Positions 33,841-47,191 of a stretch of DNA of 64,000 nucleotides are shown piece by piece. The position numbers and the translations under genes are program-made. Origin of the DNA: Thuidium tamariscinum (lineage: Eukaryota > Streptophyta > Bryopsida > Hypnales > Thuidiaceae); NCBI GenBank assembly GCA_947034885.2, contig OX344751.2, forward strand, positions 11,780,001-11,844,000. Direction: 5' to 3'. Below the pieces are notes generated by a model. That model made no database searches. It saw only the letters and a list, made by a program, of their open reading frames with translations, and was not told the origin of the DNA. Each line of letters opens with the position of its first letter. Within the stretch, counting starts at the first letter, position 1.

Positions 33841-35250
33841 TAAGACCAAACATCTTTGGAGTCATTTTAAATTTAATTACTAAAGGTTTATGACTATATA
33901 TGATAAAAAGTGCCATTTCTAGTGCAAAAGAGCTACAATGGAAAAATAACACTTTTTTGCATAGCCTACTATAGGATCTATGTTCATTAAGCATGCTCAA
34001 TGTGACATGACTAATGAAGTTTGGTGAGTGATGGTGACAAGAGGGGGGAGGGATTTATGAAAAAAGAAGGCATTGGTGCATTGTAACATGTAGGAGTTTC
34101 CATAAAGCATTTGTAAGCTTTAGAGTAGGAAGAAGGGGAAATCAATAAAAATGTTGGTACTTTTTTTCTAAGTGAAAAGATATAGATATGAAAAAGATGA
34201 GTGGATATATATTTTTACAATTTGTTTTTTGTTATAAAAATGTCAATGCACAAGGAATTGTCAAAAAGTGTCCTATAAATCAATTATAGGACATATTTGT
34301 ATAGTTGGATGCTTTAAAGTACACTAAATCCATCATTTGCTTTTGAAATTTTTTATGAGTGTACCCAACAAGATGTACTAAATCATGGAGTACCTTCATA
34401 ACTTCATTAGACCAAAATTTTGACTCTATAATAGTCCAAAGTCTATTGATTTAGTCAAGCATTATTGAATTATTTTCCCAACATTGTAATCTTCCAATCT
34501 ACATAGTCAAATGGGTTGAAATTTTTTCACACTTTAAAAATGGTCTAAAATATTTTTAATTATTAGAATTAAAAAAAAATTGTTAATTTTAATTTTGGTC
34601 AAAACATTTTTTTAAATGGTAATTTTGACTCTCTTTACTCTTTAAAATGGTCTAAAATATTTTTAATTATTTGAATTTCTAAAAAATGTTAATTTTAATT
34701 TTGGTCAAAACATTAAAAATTTCCATTTCGACTCTTTTTTTCCCTCCCCCCATTGCTTTTGGGATTATTGCTTATAGAATCAATAAAAGACATATTTGAC
34801 ATTTTTGAGATTTTACATTATTATTTTTAATTTCAAAACATTTATTTGTTAATCATTTGATAAATTAACCTTCAAGAGAAAATAACATATAAGATTTGTT
34901 TCAAAACTCAATTTTTACAATTTTCACCAAGAAAAGAAACATAGTCCAAAACGCATGTTAATATTGTTTCTTTCTTTACAAATCTTACTACAAGATTTGT
35001 TTCAAAATTTAATTTCTTACAATTTTCATCCAAAAAATAACTTAGTCTTATGAGGCAAATTTCAAGGTTATTGCTCACTTTTAAAAGCTTTCTACAATAT
35101 GTCTCAAGTACAATAATTTAGGAAGAGACTCTTATATTCCCTAGACTTGGATAAATTGGAGCTATTTACATTTTGAAGTCCAAAGTCTAAAAGATATGAA
35201 ATAAGGTAGGAGGCTCTAAAAGTGATCAAGTTCTAAAATGGACCACCTCT
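33841..35250. other. AT-rich intergenic DNA with a ~107-bp tandem duplication
   Basis: Two direct units at about 34545-34651 and 34652-34735 share ATGGTCTAAAATATTTTTAA and TTAATTTTGGTCAAAACAT. No gene recognised. Confidence 0.5.
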
Positions 35251-36210
35251 TTAACCCCTAAAGCCCTAAACAACATTTTTTTGGCAACATTGTAATTTTA
35301 GGTAGCTCATTACAAATGGAGTTTTTTTTTTCTTTGAAATTTTTACAAAACATTTCCCTAAGGAGTAGATTTAAGGCCCAGAAATTTTCATAACTTTTGA
35401 TTACATGGTTAAAAACTTATGGCATGATATGTTGTTTCCTTACCTCGGTGGATAGCTTCGGCAGCAAAAAAAACTTTTTTTTGAATTATTTTTTTTTAGA
35501 AATAAGAATTTGAAATTACTTTATTGAATTTATATCTAAGTAGAAAGCTTTAAATCATTCTATTTTGATCAATGAGTAAAGAGTTATGAAGAGTTTTAGT
35601 TTAGAGTAGGTTGTAGGTAGTTATAGAATCTCTAGTCAACAAAAAAAAGGGTTGAAATTCTTTATTCAATTCAATTTTTTATATTTTTGAAAAAAAAATT
35701 AAAAACAAGGCAAAGATTGTTTATTAAAATATTACAACCATTGGGATTGGCATTTTTTGTTTTCATAAATAAATTGTTCACAATTTAGTATTTTGAATCA
35801 TTTTCTACTTCTTTCTACTTACTATTTTTTCTATATATATTGTATAGTTCCAAATGATTTAAAAAAATTTGAGCATATATCCAACTTGCATTGGAAGATG
35901 CATTCAAAGAGTAACCACCATTTTGAACATTTTTCATGAAAATGTAACCTTGTGAAGTGCAATTGCTTAGGATTTTGTTGGAAAATTAAAAAAATTGCCA
36001 ATTCAAATGTTAATATCTTGCAATCTTGCAATCTACACAGTGAAAATTTCTAAAAAATTTCCCACATCTTTTCAAGCCACCTTACTAAAAGATCTTATGG
36101 TTACATCTGTCAAAAAATGTTTTTGTTTCTAAAATTTGTCGCTTTGTCTTAGAAATCACACTTCTAAAGTATTTTTGGTGAAAACATAATCAAAAACCTT
36201 TAGGGATTAA
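35251..36210. mobile_element. Non-autonomous TTAA element, copy P4
   Basis: Starts TTAACCCCTAAAGCCC and ends CCTTTAGGGATTAA. Interior is the uninterrupted relative of the element at 15372-18840, so it supplies the empty-site comparison for insertions there. Confidence 0.65.
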
Positions 36211-37340
36211 ATGTAGTTTATTTGTACATGTTTCTTTTTCATAGCCTTCAACAATGTACAGACAATATACATTTTAGAAGGTGATCCATTTTAGAACTAT
36301 ATGTTAGGTCAACTTCAAAATTTGATAACTAATTTTACAAAGCTTCAAAAAATATGAAATAACTTTGATTAAATGTCAATTTCACTTGTCTTTCAGGAAA
36401 AATTTCTTGAAAAATATTTCAAGATGATTCACCTTCTCAAAATTCAACTCCAATTTTTCAAGATGAATAACCTTCTCAAAATTCAGCTCCAACCCTTGGA
36501 TGGTTCATTTATGGATTTCCTACATTAATGAAGTTTGTGCAAACTAATTTGTATTTACCCCAGTGTTTACATTCATTTTTCATATTATAGTAGAGGGATC
36601 CATAACTAATAAAATAAGCACATCTCGATATGATCTTGGCAAGTACAAGGCAAAGCAAATATTTTCAGAGGTGCATTGACAGAAATGATGAAGATTGTAA
36701 ATATTTTGGTAATTTTATCTCTTGAATTGAAATTACTATGAATTTTGAAAGGCAAAAGTTCGGCTTGACCTACAACTAACATCTAGAGTCATCCAATTTC
36801 CATCATTCAAGAATACTTTCCCACTAATTACTTCCTACATTTATGCTCACTTATGTGTCATTAACTTATTGGTCCAAGCCTTAAAAAAGTACAAAGATAC
36901 ACATTAGAAGGAGAAAATGAAAATCCATTCAAAACTTGTTTGGAATAGGGTACCCTATTTATTGTTGATGGGGCGTGTGTTGAGAATGGATCCCTCGCAA
37001 GATGTTAAATCAATCCTACAAAGGCGCAACAGAGGGGTAGAACACGGCTCCAATAGGATAAGACTCATTTTACTAGGGGTTGATTGAGGTTTGGGGTTTA
37101 TGTTTTTGTTTGGTTTTTTGTTTGTATTTAGGTCTTCCTAGACTAATTCGGGGTCTCTGATGCCAAATATCACCTCAAAATTTGAAAAAAACAATTATGA
37201 AAAATATAAAAAATTTCAATGTTTACCCTGTGGTAAACTCAAGGACTTCATGGGACTAATTTAACATCACGCAGGTCCCTCTATTATACACAGTCCATCT
37301 ATAAATTATGCCTATATCCATTTACTGTAAGGTAAATCAT
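36211..37340. other. AT-rich intergenic DNA
   Basis: 36280-36530 resembles the interior of family J (37500-37810): TTCAAGATG, ACCTTCTCAAAATTC and CCCTTGGATG/CCCTTAGATG blocks in the same order. The remainder is unrecognised. Confidence 0.4.
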
Positions 37341-37853
37341 CCCATTACAGACCAAATGGGAGCAGACCCATTGTGGGTCAAATTGTATTGGTGGTCAATG
37401 GAATTTGGTCCATTTGTATAAAAAATTTAAAATTGTACTGGTGGTGTACATTTAAGAACTTGAATGTACACCACTAAGGGAAGAGGCTTGAAAATTGCTC
37501 AAGCTCAAAAACCGCTCACCTTCTGAAATGTATATTTCTGGTACATGATGTTTTTTGACCTTTATGAGTAATATACAAAAAGTGAACATTTGAGGGGGTG
37601 GGCGATTTTGGAGCCCTATGCTATATTGACTTTAGAAATTCATAACTAACTCTACAGAGCTCCAAACAATATGAAACAACTTGGGTTAGATGCCTATTCA
37701 AGCTGTCTTTCAAGAAAAATTCACTAGAAAAAACTTCAAGATGTTTGACCTGCCCAAAATTCTGGTCTAGCCCTTAGATGATCGGTTTATGGACCTCCTC
37801 CCTTACTAAAATCTGACCCACAATGGGTCTGCTCCCATTTATTCTGTAATGGG
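37341..37853. mobile_element. MITE, family J
   Basis: Terminal inverted repeats of about 40 bases (37341-37380 against 37814-37853) share CCCATTACAGA, AAATGGGAGCAGACCCATTG and TGGGTCA. Weaker pairing continues ~30 bases outward. The interior contains a long AT-rich segment shared with 36280-36530. Confidence 0.75.
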
Positions 37854-38373
37854 GGTAGTTCACCCTATATAGATCCATATGCATATGGGGAAGGGACATG
37901 ATATATGGGCAGGCACCCCCTGCCTAGTTTTCTCTTTGAATTGGGGAGGATAGAATCTAGCTTGTTTTAATTAAGTTAACTCTTTGGGTTATGAAAGATC
38001 TGAGCATGCTCATGCAGAATTTGGCTTACAAAATCATAAAATTCCCTGTACAATCCCATTTTGGAATGGCTTTGAAATAGTTATATGGCAATTGGGCAAT
38101 AATTCCGATGCCTTGGAGGGGGGGACAACATGACAAGTCGGACCAAGAATCAGACTCCCCAATTTACCCATAATCATAATTTTTTAAAATCAAAACTAAA
38201 AAAATCCAGCTTACTTATATTATAAGCATCATGTTTAGTTTCCTAATTTAAACCAGTAACACATTCATGAACCATGAGATCCTTTAACTTTTGTGGCAAC
38301 TCGTTGCTGAGGTTTAGTATACTGATAACACAGATTATTATGCTATGGTGGCAGAGCTAAATCAATGGCATAA
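37854..38373. other. Intergenic DNA
   Basis: Nothing recognised. Confidence 0.35.
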
Positions 38374-38715
38374 TTAGGTCCCAGCAAGTTCACAGGATGT
38401 GGAGATCAGTCCACTTAAGTTTACGACAAACATCTGCTGCAAAATCAACTGAAGCTTGCGGACAAATTCCCAATAGTCCTGCTTGTTTTCAGGGGCTTTT
38501 TTAAAAACCCTCCTCCTGTTGCACTGTTGCTGTTGGGCAACATGTTGGTTTGTCTTTCCTTTCAGCGCATCTCTGAGCTTAAACCAGCATTGGGCACATT
38601 CTTCGCCAATTGCCTTTATAAACCTCATTGTCATGGTGTATTGTACAGCCACGATCGTTGTGTTCAATAGCAAAAACGTACGGAAAGTGCGTCTATAATC
38701 GCACTTATAAATCAC
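38374..38715 (-). other. Unrecognised coding-like frame in a less AT-rich island
   Basis: An open minus frame of 113 codons with a charged middle (CAQCWFKLRDALKGK, KQDYWEFVRKLQ) in an island extending to about 39340. No family, domain or splice evidence recognised. The opposite frame is hydrophobic only because it reads the complement. Could be a captured fragment or chance. Confidence 0.2.
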
Positions 38716-40460
38716 CCACTAATTGCAACGGAGCGTAGCTATCACATGGTATGACAAAATTTGTTGATTTCTTTTATTGGGTCTGGTGGAATGGTGTGCG
38801 AAAAGAGGATTCCGATGTACTTTAGCATGCATTATTTGAATGTTGTATGCATAAAGTAGGGTTTCTCCAACGTATACCATTAATTGACAACTAGGCTTTT
38901 GGCCCATGTTATTCGAATTATGTACGTCCTCACAAAATTAATATCTTCATTCTACGCAAAAATCTAGAGGTGCGGTTTTTTCGCTCATTGACTAATACGA
39001 GTGCGGTTGATTGCCTTATTTGTGGAAATGTAAGGAAGATCTAATCTCGGCGGCTCACGGCGACTCACGTGCTACTCAAATACAGTTGATTTTAACTGAG
39101 TTAATTGGCGACTACGCGCCGTGGGATCGTACGCAGAGTTTTCCAAGTCCCATGTGAATCTCACCCCACTCAACGCGCATCTAACTAGCTGCTTGTCTCA
39201 GACAATGCTCTGGTTTTGCTGCAAGAGGCACCCGTTCAGAACTGGCTGGTTGACAAATCTAATTCTAACTCTAAAATTTGGAGAAGTCAAACCAGTTTTG
39301 GCAATTCCAGAAAGATTTGTCAGTGTTTTGTCTAGCTGATGGATTTTCAAATTTTGAAGAGTTTATTAGACTTCTTGATTAACTTATTTTTCAGAAAATT
39401 ATCCTTAAAAAACAAATGGAATTGGCATTTAATCCAAGTCATTTCATATTTTTTGAACCTTTGTGGAATTAGTTATGAATTTTGAAGAGGGAATCACAAA
39501 GGGGTCTTAATGCATCTACCCTTTGATATGTTCATTGTCAAGAAGGTAGTCTATTGGCTTAAAATTGACCTTTTAGGAGGTGATTGCATTTGGGAAGAAA
39601 CTATTCTTGTAGGAAGTAAAAGAGATTTAAGAATTTTTTTTTAAAAAGTTGTATGAAGAAGAATGGAATTGACACTATCTAATTTAGGTTGTTTCATGTT
39701 CTTTGAACTTTTGTGGAAATTAGTTATGAATTTTTGAAGTTGGAGCTTAGTGGTCACTAAAAGTGATCATCTCCTAGAATATACACTAATGGCACATTGA
39801 AGAAATCACAATGTATCTCTATGTTGGAAGTCACTTTTAGAGCACCCTACCTTCCATTGATGAACACAATTGGAATACTAAAGAAAGTAATATGTATCTT
39901 TATATTTGAAAACACTTTTAGAGCTTGAATTGTTTTAGAACCTCCTCCTATCATAACAAAACATGGTAAAAAAAAATTTGTACTCAATGTTGAGTGTGGT
40001 TTTTTTGCCACATTCTAATGCATGCACATGTAGTAGGCAAGGTTTTTTTCTCTAGCAATTTTTTGCCAGATTCAAAATTTGATTCGACAACATTTTCCAT
40101 TGTCTATGGCCCCCTCCAAATATTTCCCTCTGCTAGGAGGGCACACAAGGCTGTTTCTTGTTCATCTACAGTGCAAAAAACACACCTAGTAGTAGGCAAT
40201 CAACTTCTTTTGCAATTTTCAATTCCAATTTTTTGAATTCTAAAGCATGTAATATACCAATAGAAAGGTCTTAAAAATACCTTTTCAACGATATATTACA
40301 CGCTCAACAAATTCCAAAAATTTTAGTCAACAATTGCAAAAGAAGCTTATTATAAGTGTAGTGGGGTTGCACAAAAACGCTTACCACTCATAGGTTTTTT
40401 TTACCATGTTTTGTCATAGTGTACCTTATTGGTTTTAGTTGGAAATGTTTGTTAAGTCTA
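38716..40460. other. Island remainder, then dispersed repeats
   Basis: 38716-39340 is of mixed composition with no recognised gene. From about 39390, GGAATTGGCATTTAATCCAAG and AGTGGTCACTAAAAG(T/C)GA blocks match 55620-55740, ending near CTTTTAGAGCACCCTACCTT (39858). This is a relative of the family C/L element at 55527. Confidence 0.4.
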
Positions 40461-42055
40461 CAATGACAAATGAAACCGAGTACAAATGTCAAATGTTCTC
40501 ATTCAAACAACTATACCATAAGCATCAATGGATAAAATCCAAAAGTATAATCATGGTGAATTTCGTTAAAATGGCGGTATTCCATTAGTTTGACACTTTT
40601 GACAATTCAAACCGCGCAGTTTGAAATGTAAAACTCTCATAGATTTTTGAAATCTATACGTGTTGTAGATGTCTAAAATCTATACTTGTCCAAGATATTT
40701 CAAACCGCACGGTTTGAAATCTAAATCTGTCATAGATTTTGAAAATCTATATGTATCTTAGATTTCAAAAATCTATATATGTCCTAGATTTCAGTTTTAG
40801 TTCAGACTGCACGGTCTAATAAATGGCATTTGGAATACAGCCATTTTAACGAAATTTGCCATACTTATAAAAATTGTAGTGTGCAACATACCACATGTTA
40901 CCATAGAAGTTTGAAGAAAAAATTAGTTGTGATTTGAAATAAAACTAATTTCAAAGTTTGTAATGTCTAAAATTCAATTTTGTTCAACATGATTTGACTT
41001 TACTTTATCATTTGTCTATTTTTTTCTTGAAATTCGGAAATTCTTTTTTATCCCTCACCATGTATGTATACATCATTTCATATTGTTGTATTCAAAAATT
41101 GAAGGAAATTCACATTTATAGAATTAAAAATATTAACAATTTAACAAACATGCAAATGATGTTGGTTCCCACAATATTTGAATCTTTTTTTGGAACTAAG
41201 AGTATGAGATTGCATTAACCATCATAGAGATGATATAGGTTGCAATATAGACCATCATTCCATCTAAATTCCCTTGCATTTGAAATACTCATTGGATTAG
41301 GCAATGCGTACAATTTATACTTTACAATTGTATGATGCACTTTTAGGTTCAGTTTTGTGTATAAAGACTAGACTTCATTATGCATATAATTCATCCAAGA
41401 AATCCCATCATCATTGTCCATATATTTTTGGATGAATTATATGCATGATGAAGTCTAGTCTTTATACACAAAATTGAACCTAAAGGTGCATCATACAATT
41501 GTAAAGTATAAATTATAAGCATTGCCCAATTTAATGAGTATTTCAAATGCAAGGAATTTTAGATGGAATGATGGTCTATGTTACAACCTATATTGTCTCT
41601 ACGATGGCTAATGCAATTCCATACTCTTAGTTCCAAAAAAGAATTCAAATATTGTAGGAACCAACATCATTTGCATGTTTATTAAATTGTTATTTTTTAA
41701 ATTCCACGAATGTGAATTTCCTTCAAATTTTGCATACAACAATCTAAAATGATGTATACCTAGTTACCTACATGCTAAGGGACAAAAATAAATTCAAAGT
41801 TTAAGAAAATTTTGATAAAAGATAAAATAAAGTCAAATCATGTTGAACAAAATTGAATTTTAGACATGGCAAACTTTGAAATTAATTTTCTTTCTAATCA
41901 CAACTAACTTTTTCTTCAAACTTACATGGTGACACATATTATGTTGTACACTACAACTTTCATGAATACCTTTTTGGATTTTATCCATTGATGATTATGG
42001 TATGGTTGTTTGACTGAGAACATTTCACATTTGTACTTGGGTTCATTTGTCATTA
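40461..42055. repeat. 1.6-kb foldback with ~600-bp arms
   Basis: The left arm (40461-41396) and the reverse complement of the right arm (about 41430-42055) align along their length (for example ACCTAAAGGTGCATCATACA and CATGCAAATGATGTTGGTTC). Many small differences are visible. The loop is about 33 bases. The left arm is longer because a family B MITE (40553-40862) interrupts it. Confidence 0.85.
40553..40862. mobile_element. MITE, family B copy 2, in one arm of the foldback
   Basis: Ends ATGGTGAATTTCGTTAAAAT and, reverse-complemented, ATGGCAAATTTCGTTAAAAT, then GGC(G/T)GTATTCCA. Internal ATAGATTTNAAATCTAT palindromes and GCACGGTCTAA as in copy 1. The opposite foldback arm (about 41965) is a natural empty site. 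Confidence 0.8.
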
Positions 42056-43020
42056 TATCTCATATTTTCAACAATTGTAACTTTTATTTTGATCCCATAG
42101 AAATAAGTATATTTGATAATTCAATCAATGGACACATTTTTATGTTTTAAAATGCTCATAGAGTTTTATGGAGGGAAAGTAGACTTGGAGCTTTTGAAGC
42201 AAAATCAATTATGGCTTGAAAATAATTGAAACACTGGTAAGATCTTTATTCTACAAGTTTTCATTTTCTTCCCACCTTTCTATGAATTGATCATGACTTT
42301 GACTCACAATCATGAAGCACCTAATGCTTGAAATAGTTAAATTTTCAAAGAATAGACAACAATGGATTTTTAGCATTTTTAGAAATTATTCATCTATTTT
42401 ATATAGCTCATTCCTATAGTAAGCTCTTTCAGAAAACATTCATCATCTACCAATTGAATCATGTTGCTTCTAATAGAAATTAATTGTAAAATCCAAACTT
42501 GTTTTCTTAAATCAATTCAAACATTGGAGGTTTATAGTATAATATTCAAAGTTTATATATTGATTAATTATGAATTAATGTAACTTTCAAAAATCATTTG
42601 ACAACTATGTGAAAGGAATCCTATAAAACTAATTATATAACTCAAATAAATTTCCTTTAAGGGCCCTCTTTAAAGATAATGTTAGAACATTATTTGAATG
42701 ACTTCTTACCCTATAATTGAAGTTTCAATAAAGTAGTTGATGAAACTTGAAAATTTTCTTGCTAGAATTCTACCTTTTTCTATTTGAAATTTCAAATGAT
42801 GTATACTATGTCATTTAGTTCATTATTTTTCTATGAATTCACAATTTCATTCTCTAGACTAATATCAAGTTGTAGAATGTAAATGTAATGCACCTCAAGC
42901 ACTCTTTGAATAAGTAATTGGGGGATGATTAGACTAACCAAAAATTGGATGTAGCTAGTATATAAGCAATTGATGAATGAAGTTACCAATCTCCATATGG
43001 ATGAAGGATGTACAACTCAT
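42056..43020. other. AT-rich intergenic DNA
   Basis: Nothing recognised. Confidence 0.35.
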
Positions 43021-43918
43021 TTAACCCCTAAAGGACTAAAGTCCCCTCGAGGGACACTTGGAATTTTCGGCAGGCTTGTGTGACTTGAATTTTTGCTATG
43101 ATTTTTTGAAACTTTTTTTAAAGATAGTAAATTAGATTATCTTTCCAAAAATATAATTTTTATTTCAATTGGTGTTTGGAAGCAAAAGTTATGCCATTCT
43201 AAGTCCAAAAAGTAGTTCACCGGGACAAATTTTTTGTTTGTGTTTTTGTTTTTGTTTTTGTCAAAGATTATGTTGTGATCTACATCTGACTCTTTGGTTC
43301 ATTTTATTTGGACTAATAATGAGAAACTTATGGACAATCTTGTATTTCAGGCAATCTAAGCATCTTCTTCAAAAAATAACTTATAGAGTTCATTTTTGAA
43401 TGCATTTTTCAAATTTTTCAAATTTTCTTTTTTGATAGGGTTTAGAGAACAATCTCACCGTTGGGATCATGGTTTTCCAATTACATCTTAAAATTATTAA
43501 CAACTTAGTGTTTTGTTCAATCTTGGACCTACTTCTACTTAACAATTTTTTAATGAATGAAAATCAAGTTGTTGTTTTTTGAAAAAATTTCCCTAATTTT
43601 CAACTCAAATTTTCAACATAAAAAATTTAACTTCATGGTCCATAGTGCAAAAAAATTCAACAAATGGCAATCAAAGTCATTTGAAATTGCAAGTCAGAGT
43701 TCAAAAAAACTTTCTTTTTCAACTTTGAATGCTAATATCTTCCAATTGGTACGGTCAAACTTCATAAAAATTTTACCACATGATCTCAGACAAGTAATTT
43801 ACAAGATCCTATGGTTAGATTCTAATTTTTAAAAATTGTTTTTTTGGGAGGAAGTAGCAAACGTGGCAGTTTTGAGTGGTTTTCAAGCCAGAAAATGCCT
43901 CAGTCCTTTAGGGGTTAA
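43021..43918. mobile_element. Non-autonomous TTAA element, copy P2
   Basis: Starts TTAACCCCTAAAGGACTAAA and ends TCAGTCCTTTAGGGGTTAA. Interior parallels P1 block by block (CAATTGGTG, GGACAATCTTGT, CAATCTCACC, TTCCAATTGGTACGGTCAAA). A family C MITE lies at its right TTAA. Confidence 0.75.
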
Positions 43919-44192
43919 GGTAGGTACACCCAAAAGTGCCGTGTTCCTAAAAGCTCCATCTACAGCACACATACATTTCCAAAATCAGTCATGTTCACAG
44001 CATGTAGTTGGCACTTTCAGAACCTCACTTTGATTGTTAATAACTTTTGCATTAGGTATCCAAATCCTATGTTCTTTGGTGCGTTGGAACATGCTTTCAC
44101 TTGCCAACAAGACTGCATAAAAATTTGAACTAGCTAATAACTCTAACTAGGCACAGTATGAATAAGTGGCACTTTTGGGTGTACCTACCTTA
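43916..44192. mobile_element. MITE, family C
   Basis: Perfect 25-base inverted ends containing TAAGGTAGGTACACCCAAAA then GTGCC (43916-43940 and 44168-44192). Flanking TA on each side suggests a TA target duplication, placed inside the TTAA of the preceding element. 277 bases, non-coding. Confidence 0.85.
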
Positions 44193-44567
44193 GATGAGAT
44201 GTGCAAACTGCAAAGGGAGTGAGTCATTTTGTAATTTAAATATCTTGAATATGATCATCTTAGAGACATATAGAAAATTCATTCTAAGATTTGATGGAAA
44301 GATAATAATACAAGTTGAGTACAAGAGCCTACTTTAAAAGTTACAAAATAATGAAATTAAACACTTATCCACTCCACCTTGTTTTCAACATGTGCTATTA
44401 GCTTTTGGCACCTTTTTTCAAAAACAAAGAAAATGCTTCGGGGAATTACTCTAAAGACCCAATAGTACGACTACCCACATCAAGAATGTTGTTTTAAAAG
44501 AAGTCAAATAAAAATATGCTATATTTGTTTTTTTGGGTCGTAGTAAGACAATGGCCTTTTTCTCTGC

Positions 44568-45064
44568 TTGGATATGGTAGGTGCTCAGTACCGCGTAATA
44601 ACACCAAATGAATTGGACGATCCGTGTGTTTCATTGCGGATGGAAGAATCTGATCAAGGAGTGGTGACGTCAAAGAAGGAGGAAAGCGAATACGGTGGGG
44701 ACTTTAGAAGGCTTTTGGCCATTCTACGGTTCATACTTTTCCATTTTTTTCTCCATTCTTTTTTTCCATTTTTTTTTCTTCCTCATATGGAACTTTGGTG
44801 ATTGCAAACATCCATGAATTGCGACAACATGATGAATCGATTCTCTTTCAATTGTTCGTACCACTGCCTGTGCAATGGCTGACAAGTAGAATCGGAGCAC
44901 AAATTGGTTTGGAAACAACTTTTGCAGGAGTCACCGACATTGGGCACCCGGCAGGGCAACTTGGATTTATTATTGTATGCTGGCTGACTTCTGTCCGTCC
45001 CCTGTGGGTTATAATAACAGTAGAAATAAAAACTAATGGCCTGTATCCGGCATTATACTTTTAA
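44568..45064 (+). other. Unrecognised coding-like segment in a less AT-rich patch
   Basis: The plus frame from 44568 begins MDMVGAQYRVITPNELDD and stays charged to RRLLAILRF before running into T-rich sequence. A second plus frame at 44795-45064 includes FVPLPVQWLTSRIGAQI. Both look more protein-like than the surroundings, but I recognise no family and no shared gene model. Possibly a captured exon or broken gene. Confidence 0.25.
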
Positions 45065-47191
45065 ATAATGAGGAATTGCCCGAGGGGGATTTTTTGTTTT
45101 TGTTTGTTGGAATGAATGGAAGCCACCTGAATGAGTGATATCTACACATAGACCTCACTCTTGAATACCCACCCAAAGAGCCAAGCAAGGCATATTCAAG
45201 TGACCTCACCTAAAATTTGTCACCTAATAAGCTTTGTGGTACCATGGCCATGCATCTATATATTTTGTAGTATTAGCGAGTGAAAATCATGAATATTAAA
45301 AAAAAAAAAATAGATTTTTGGATGTTGTATGTAATTTCTATAATTTTTTTAAGTGTTGGCTCCCTAGACCACTAAAACTCTTCGGTAGATGTCCCAAAAT
45401 TTGAGTGTTGCTAAAATCAATAGTGAGCCAATCAGATTTTGGTATGTGTCCTTTAATTGTATCAACAAATTACAGTTAAACATTTAGAGAACACTTTCAC
45501 TACAGTTTAGGAATGATTTTGGATGAGTCTAGGGTCCATTGTAACTTAGAGGTGTGGTATTGGGTGTTTCTCCCTTAGAACCAAGAAATAAGTTTTGGAC
45601 ATTAGGATTAGGGCTAATTTTATACCAAGACACTTGACAAATTTATTGCTTGGGTAGGTCACTTCCCGCATTTTAAAAACCACGTGCGATATAATATAGC
45701 ATGGACTTTATTGTTTCAAGGTAAATTTTATAAAGGATTTACAAATAAAGTAGGGGACTTTCAAAGTCAAAGATGCATTATAAATAAAATAGGTAGCTAA
45801 AAAATCTCAAGTATTAAAAAAATTTACATATAATTTAAGGACTAGAGATTAGGATCTTAGAAATCGTATTTAGTAGGGTCAGTTTTATTTAGAGTTGGTT
45901 GTACAAAGGAGTCAGAGTATAAAGGTAGTAAATGATGTTTGCATAGTTGGTTGTACAAAGTAATTAGAGTATAAAGGTGTTACACAATGTTTGTATAGCT
46001 AGCTGTTGTGTTGTACTAAGTAATAGACCTTAAATGGATGAAAATAGGGGCAATAGAGATGTAGCTGAAGATATGTGGATGGACTTTGAGCTTCAAGTTA
46101 GGGTTATGTGAACTTTCCATTGCAATTTGTATCTCACTTTTCAAAGCATTACAATTTCTATAAACCATGATTCTATTGTTTTCCTTTCATGTATTGTCAA
46201 ACTGTGTTTTTCATACATTGTAGAGGTTCTTGTACATTCAATTTTTGGATTTTTGTGTGTTACAAGTGGTAAAATTGTCATACTAATTCACTTGACTAAA
46301 TTCTATATACAAAAGGGTGTGACAACGGAAAAGAATATTGAGCAAAGTAATTAAAAATCTCAACTTTTCATACAAATTTCCTTTATCTTCTCTCTGATCT
46401 TCTTGTTTTTAACTTTCTGTTCAATTCACTTTTTCTCCTTATAAAGAAAATACCCTACAAAAAAATACTTTCACCTATGAAATATAAGAAAGTATTGGGT
46501 GCCATAATATAGGACATTTTCACAAATTATGTAATTATAGGGGACCATTTATTTGAGTCTTTGAAGTAAATAGCCCCCCAAAAAATAGCCCCTTGCCGCA
46601 CGGGGGGTATGAAACATACAAAGAGTGACCCACCCGAGATTTATTGTATCTTAGAGACCAAAAAATTTCATTTGTAATTAGACAAAACATTGAAATCGGT
46701 TCCAACTTCTTTACTCCTCAGACAAGTTTGCCTATAATAAAGCAAAATTCCATCCAATCCATCCTGGGCAGAATTGTACTAATGGTATGCATACCCCAAT
46801 TTGAAATGTTCACCACTAGAATATTTTTGTTTGTGATAGGTTGGCTGGCATTGTGCTTGTCATAGGCAAACTTACCTATGAAGCTAAGCCAATTAAGGGG
46901 AATGAATATTTTATTCAAGAAAGATATAATTTGACATGGCTCAAGCTTATTGAATTTAGGTGCATCAAAAATAGGAGGCCAATTCTTGGTTTGGAGGCCA
47001 ATATCAAATTCATTACATTTTGTGAATATTCATAATCTTACTCTAATGAATAGTTGAAGAAACCTTAAGACCAAAAAGGGTTGAAATTTGGTATCTTTAG
47101 CTTGAAGGAAAATTAGCCTAGCCGCTAAATGTAAAACAATCCTTAATTGTAAAGGTCTCTCTAGTTTGTAATAGGGATGATAAATAAAAGT
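45065..47191. other. AT-rich intergenic with dispersed and tandem repeats
   Basis: 45300-45680 shares blocks with 49020-49650 (GTTTAGG(A/G)AT, GGGTGTTTCT(C/A)). 45893-46000 holds two direct ~52-bp units beginning AGTTGGTTGTACAAAG. No gene recognised. Confidence 0.4.
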
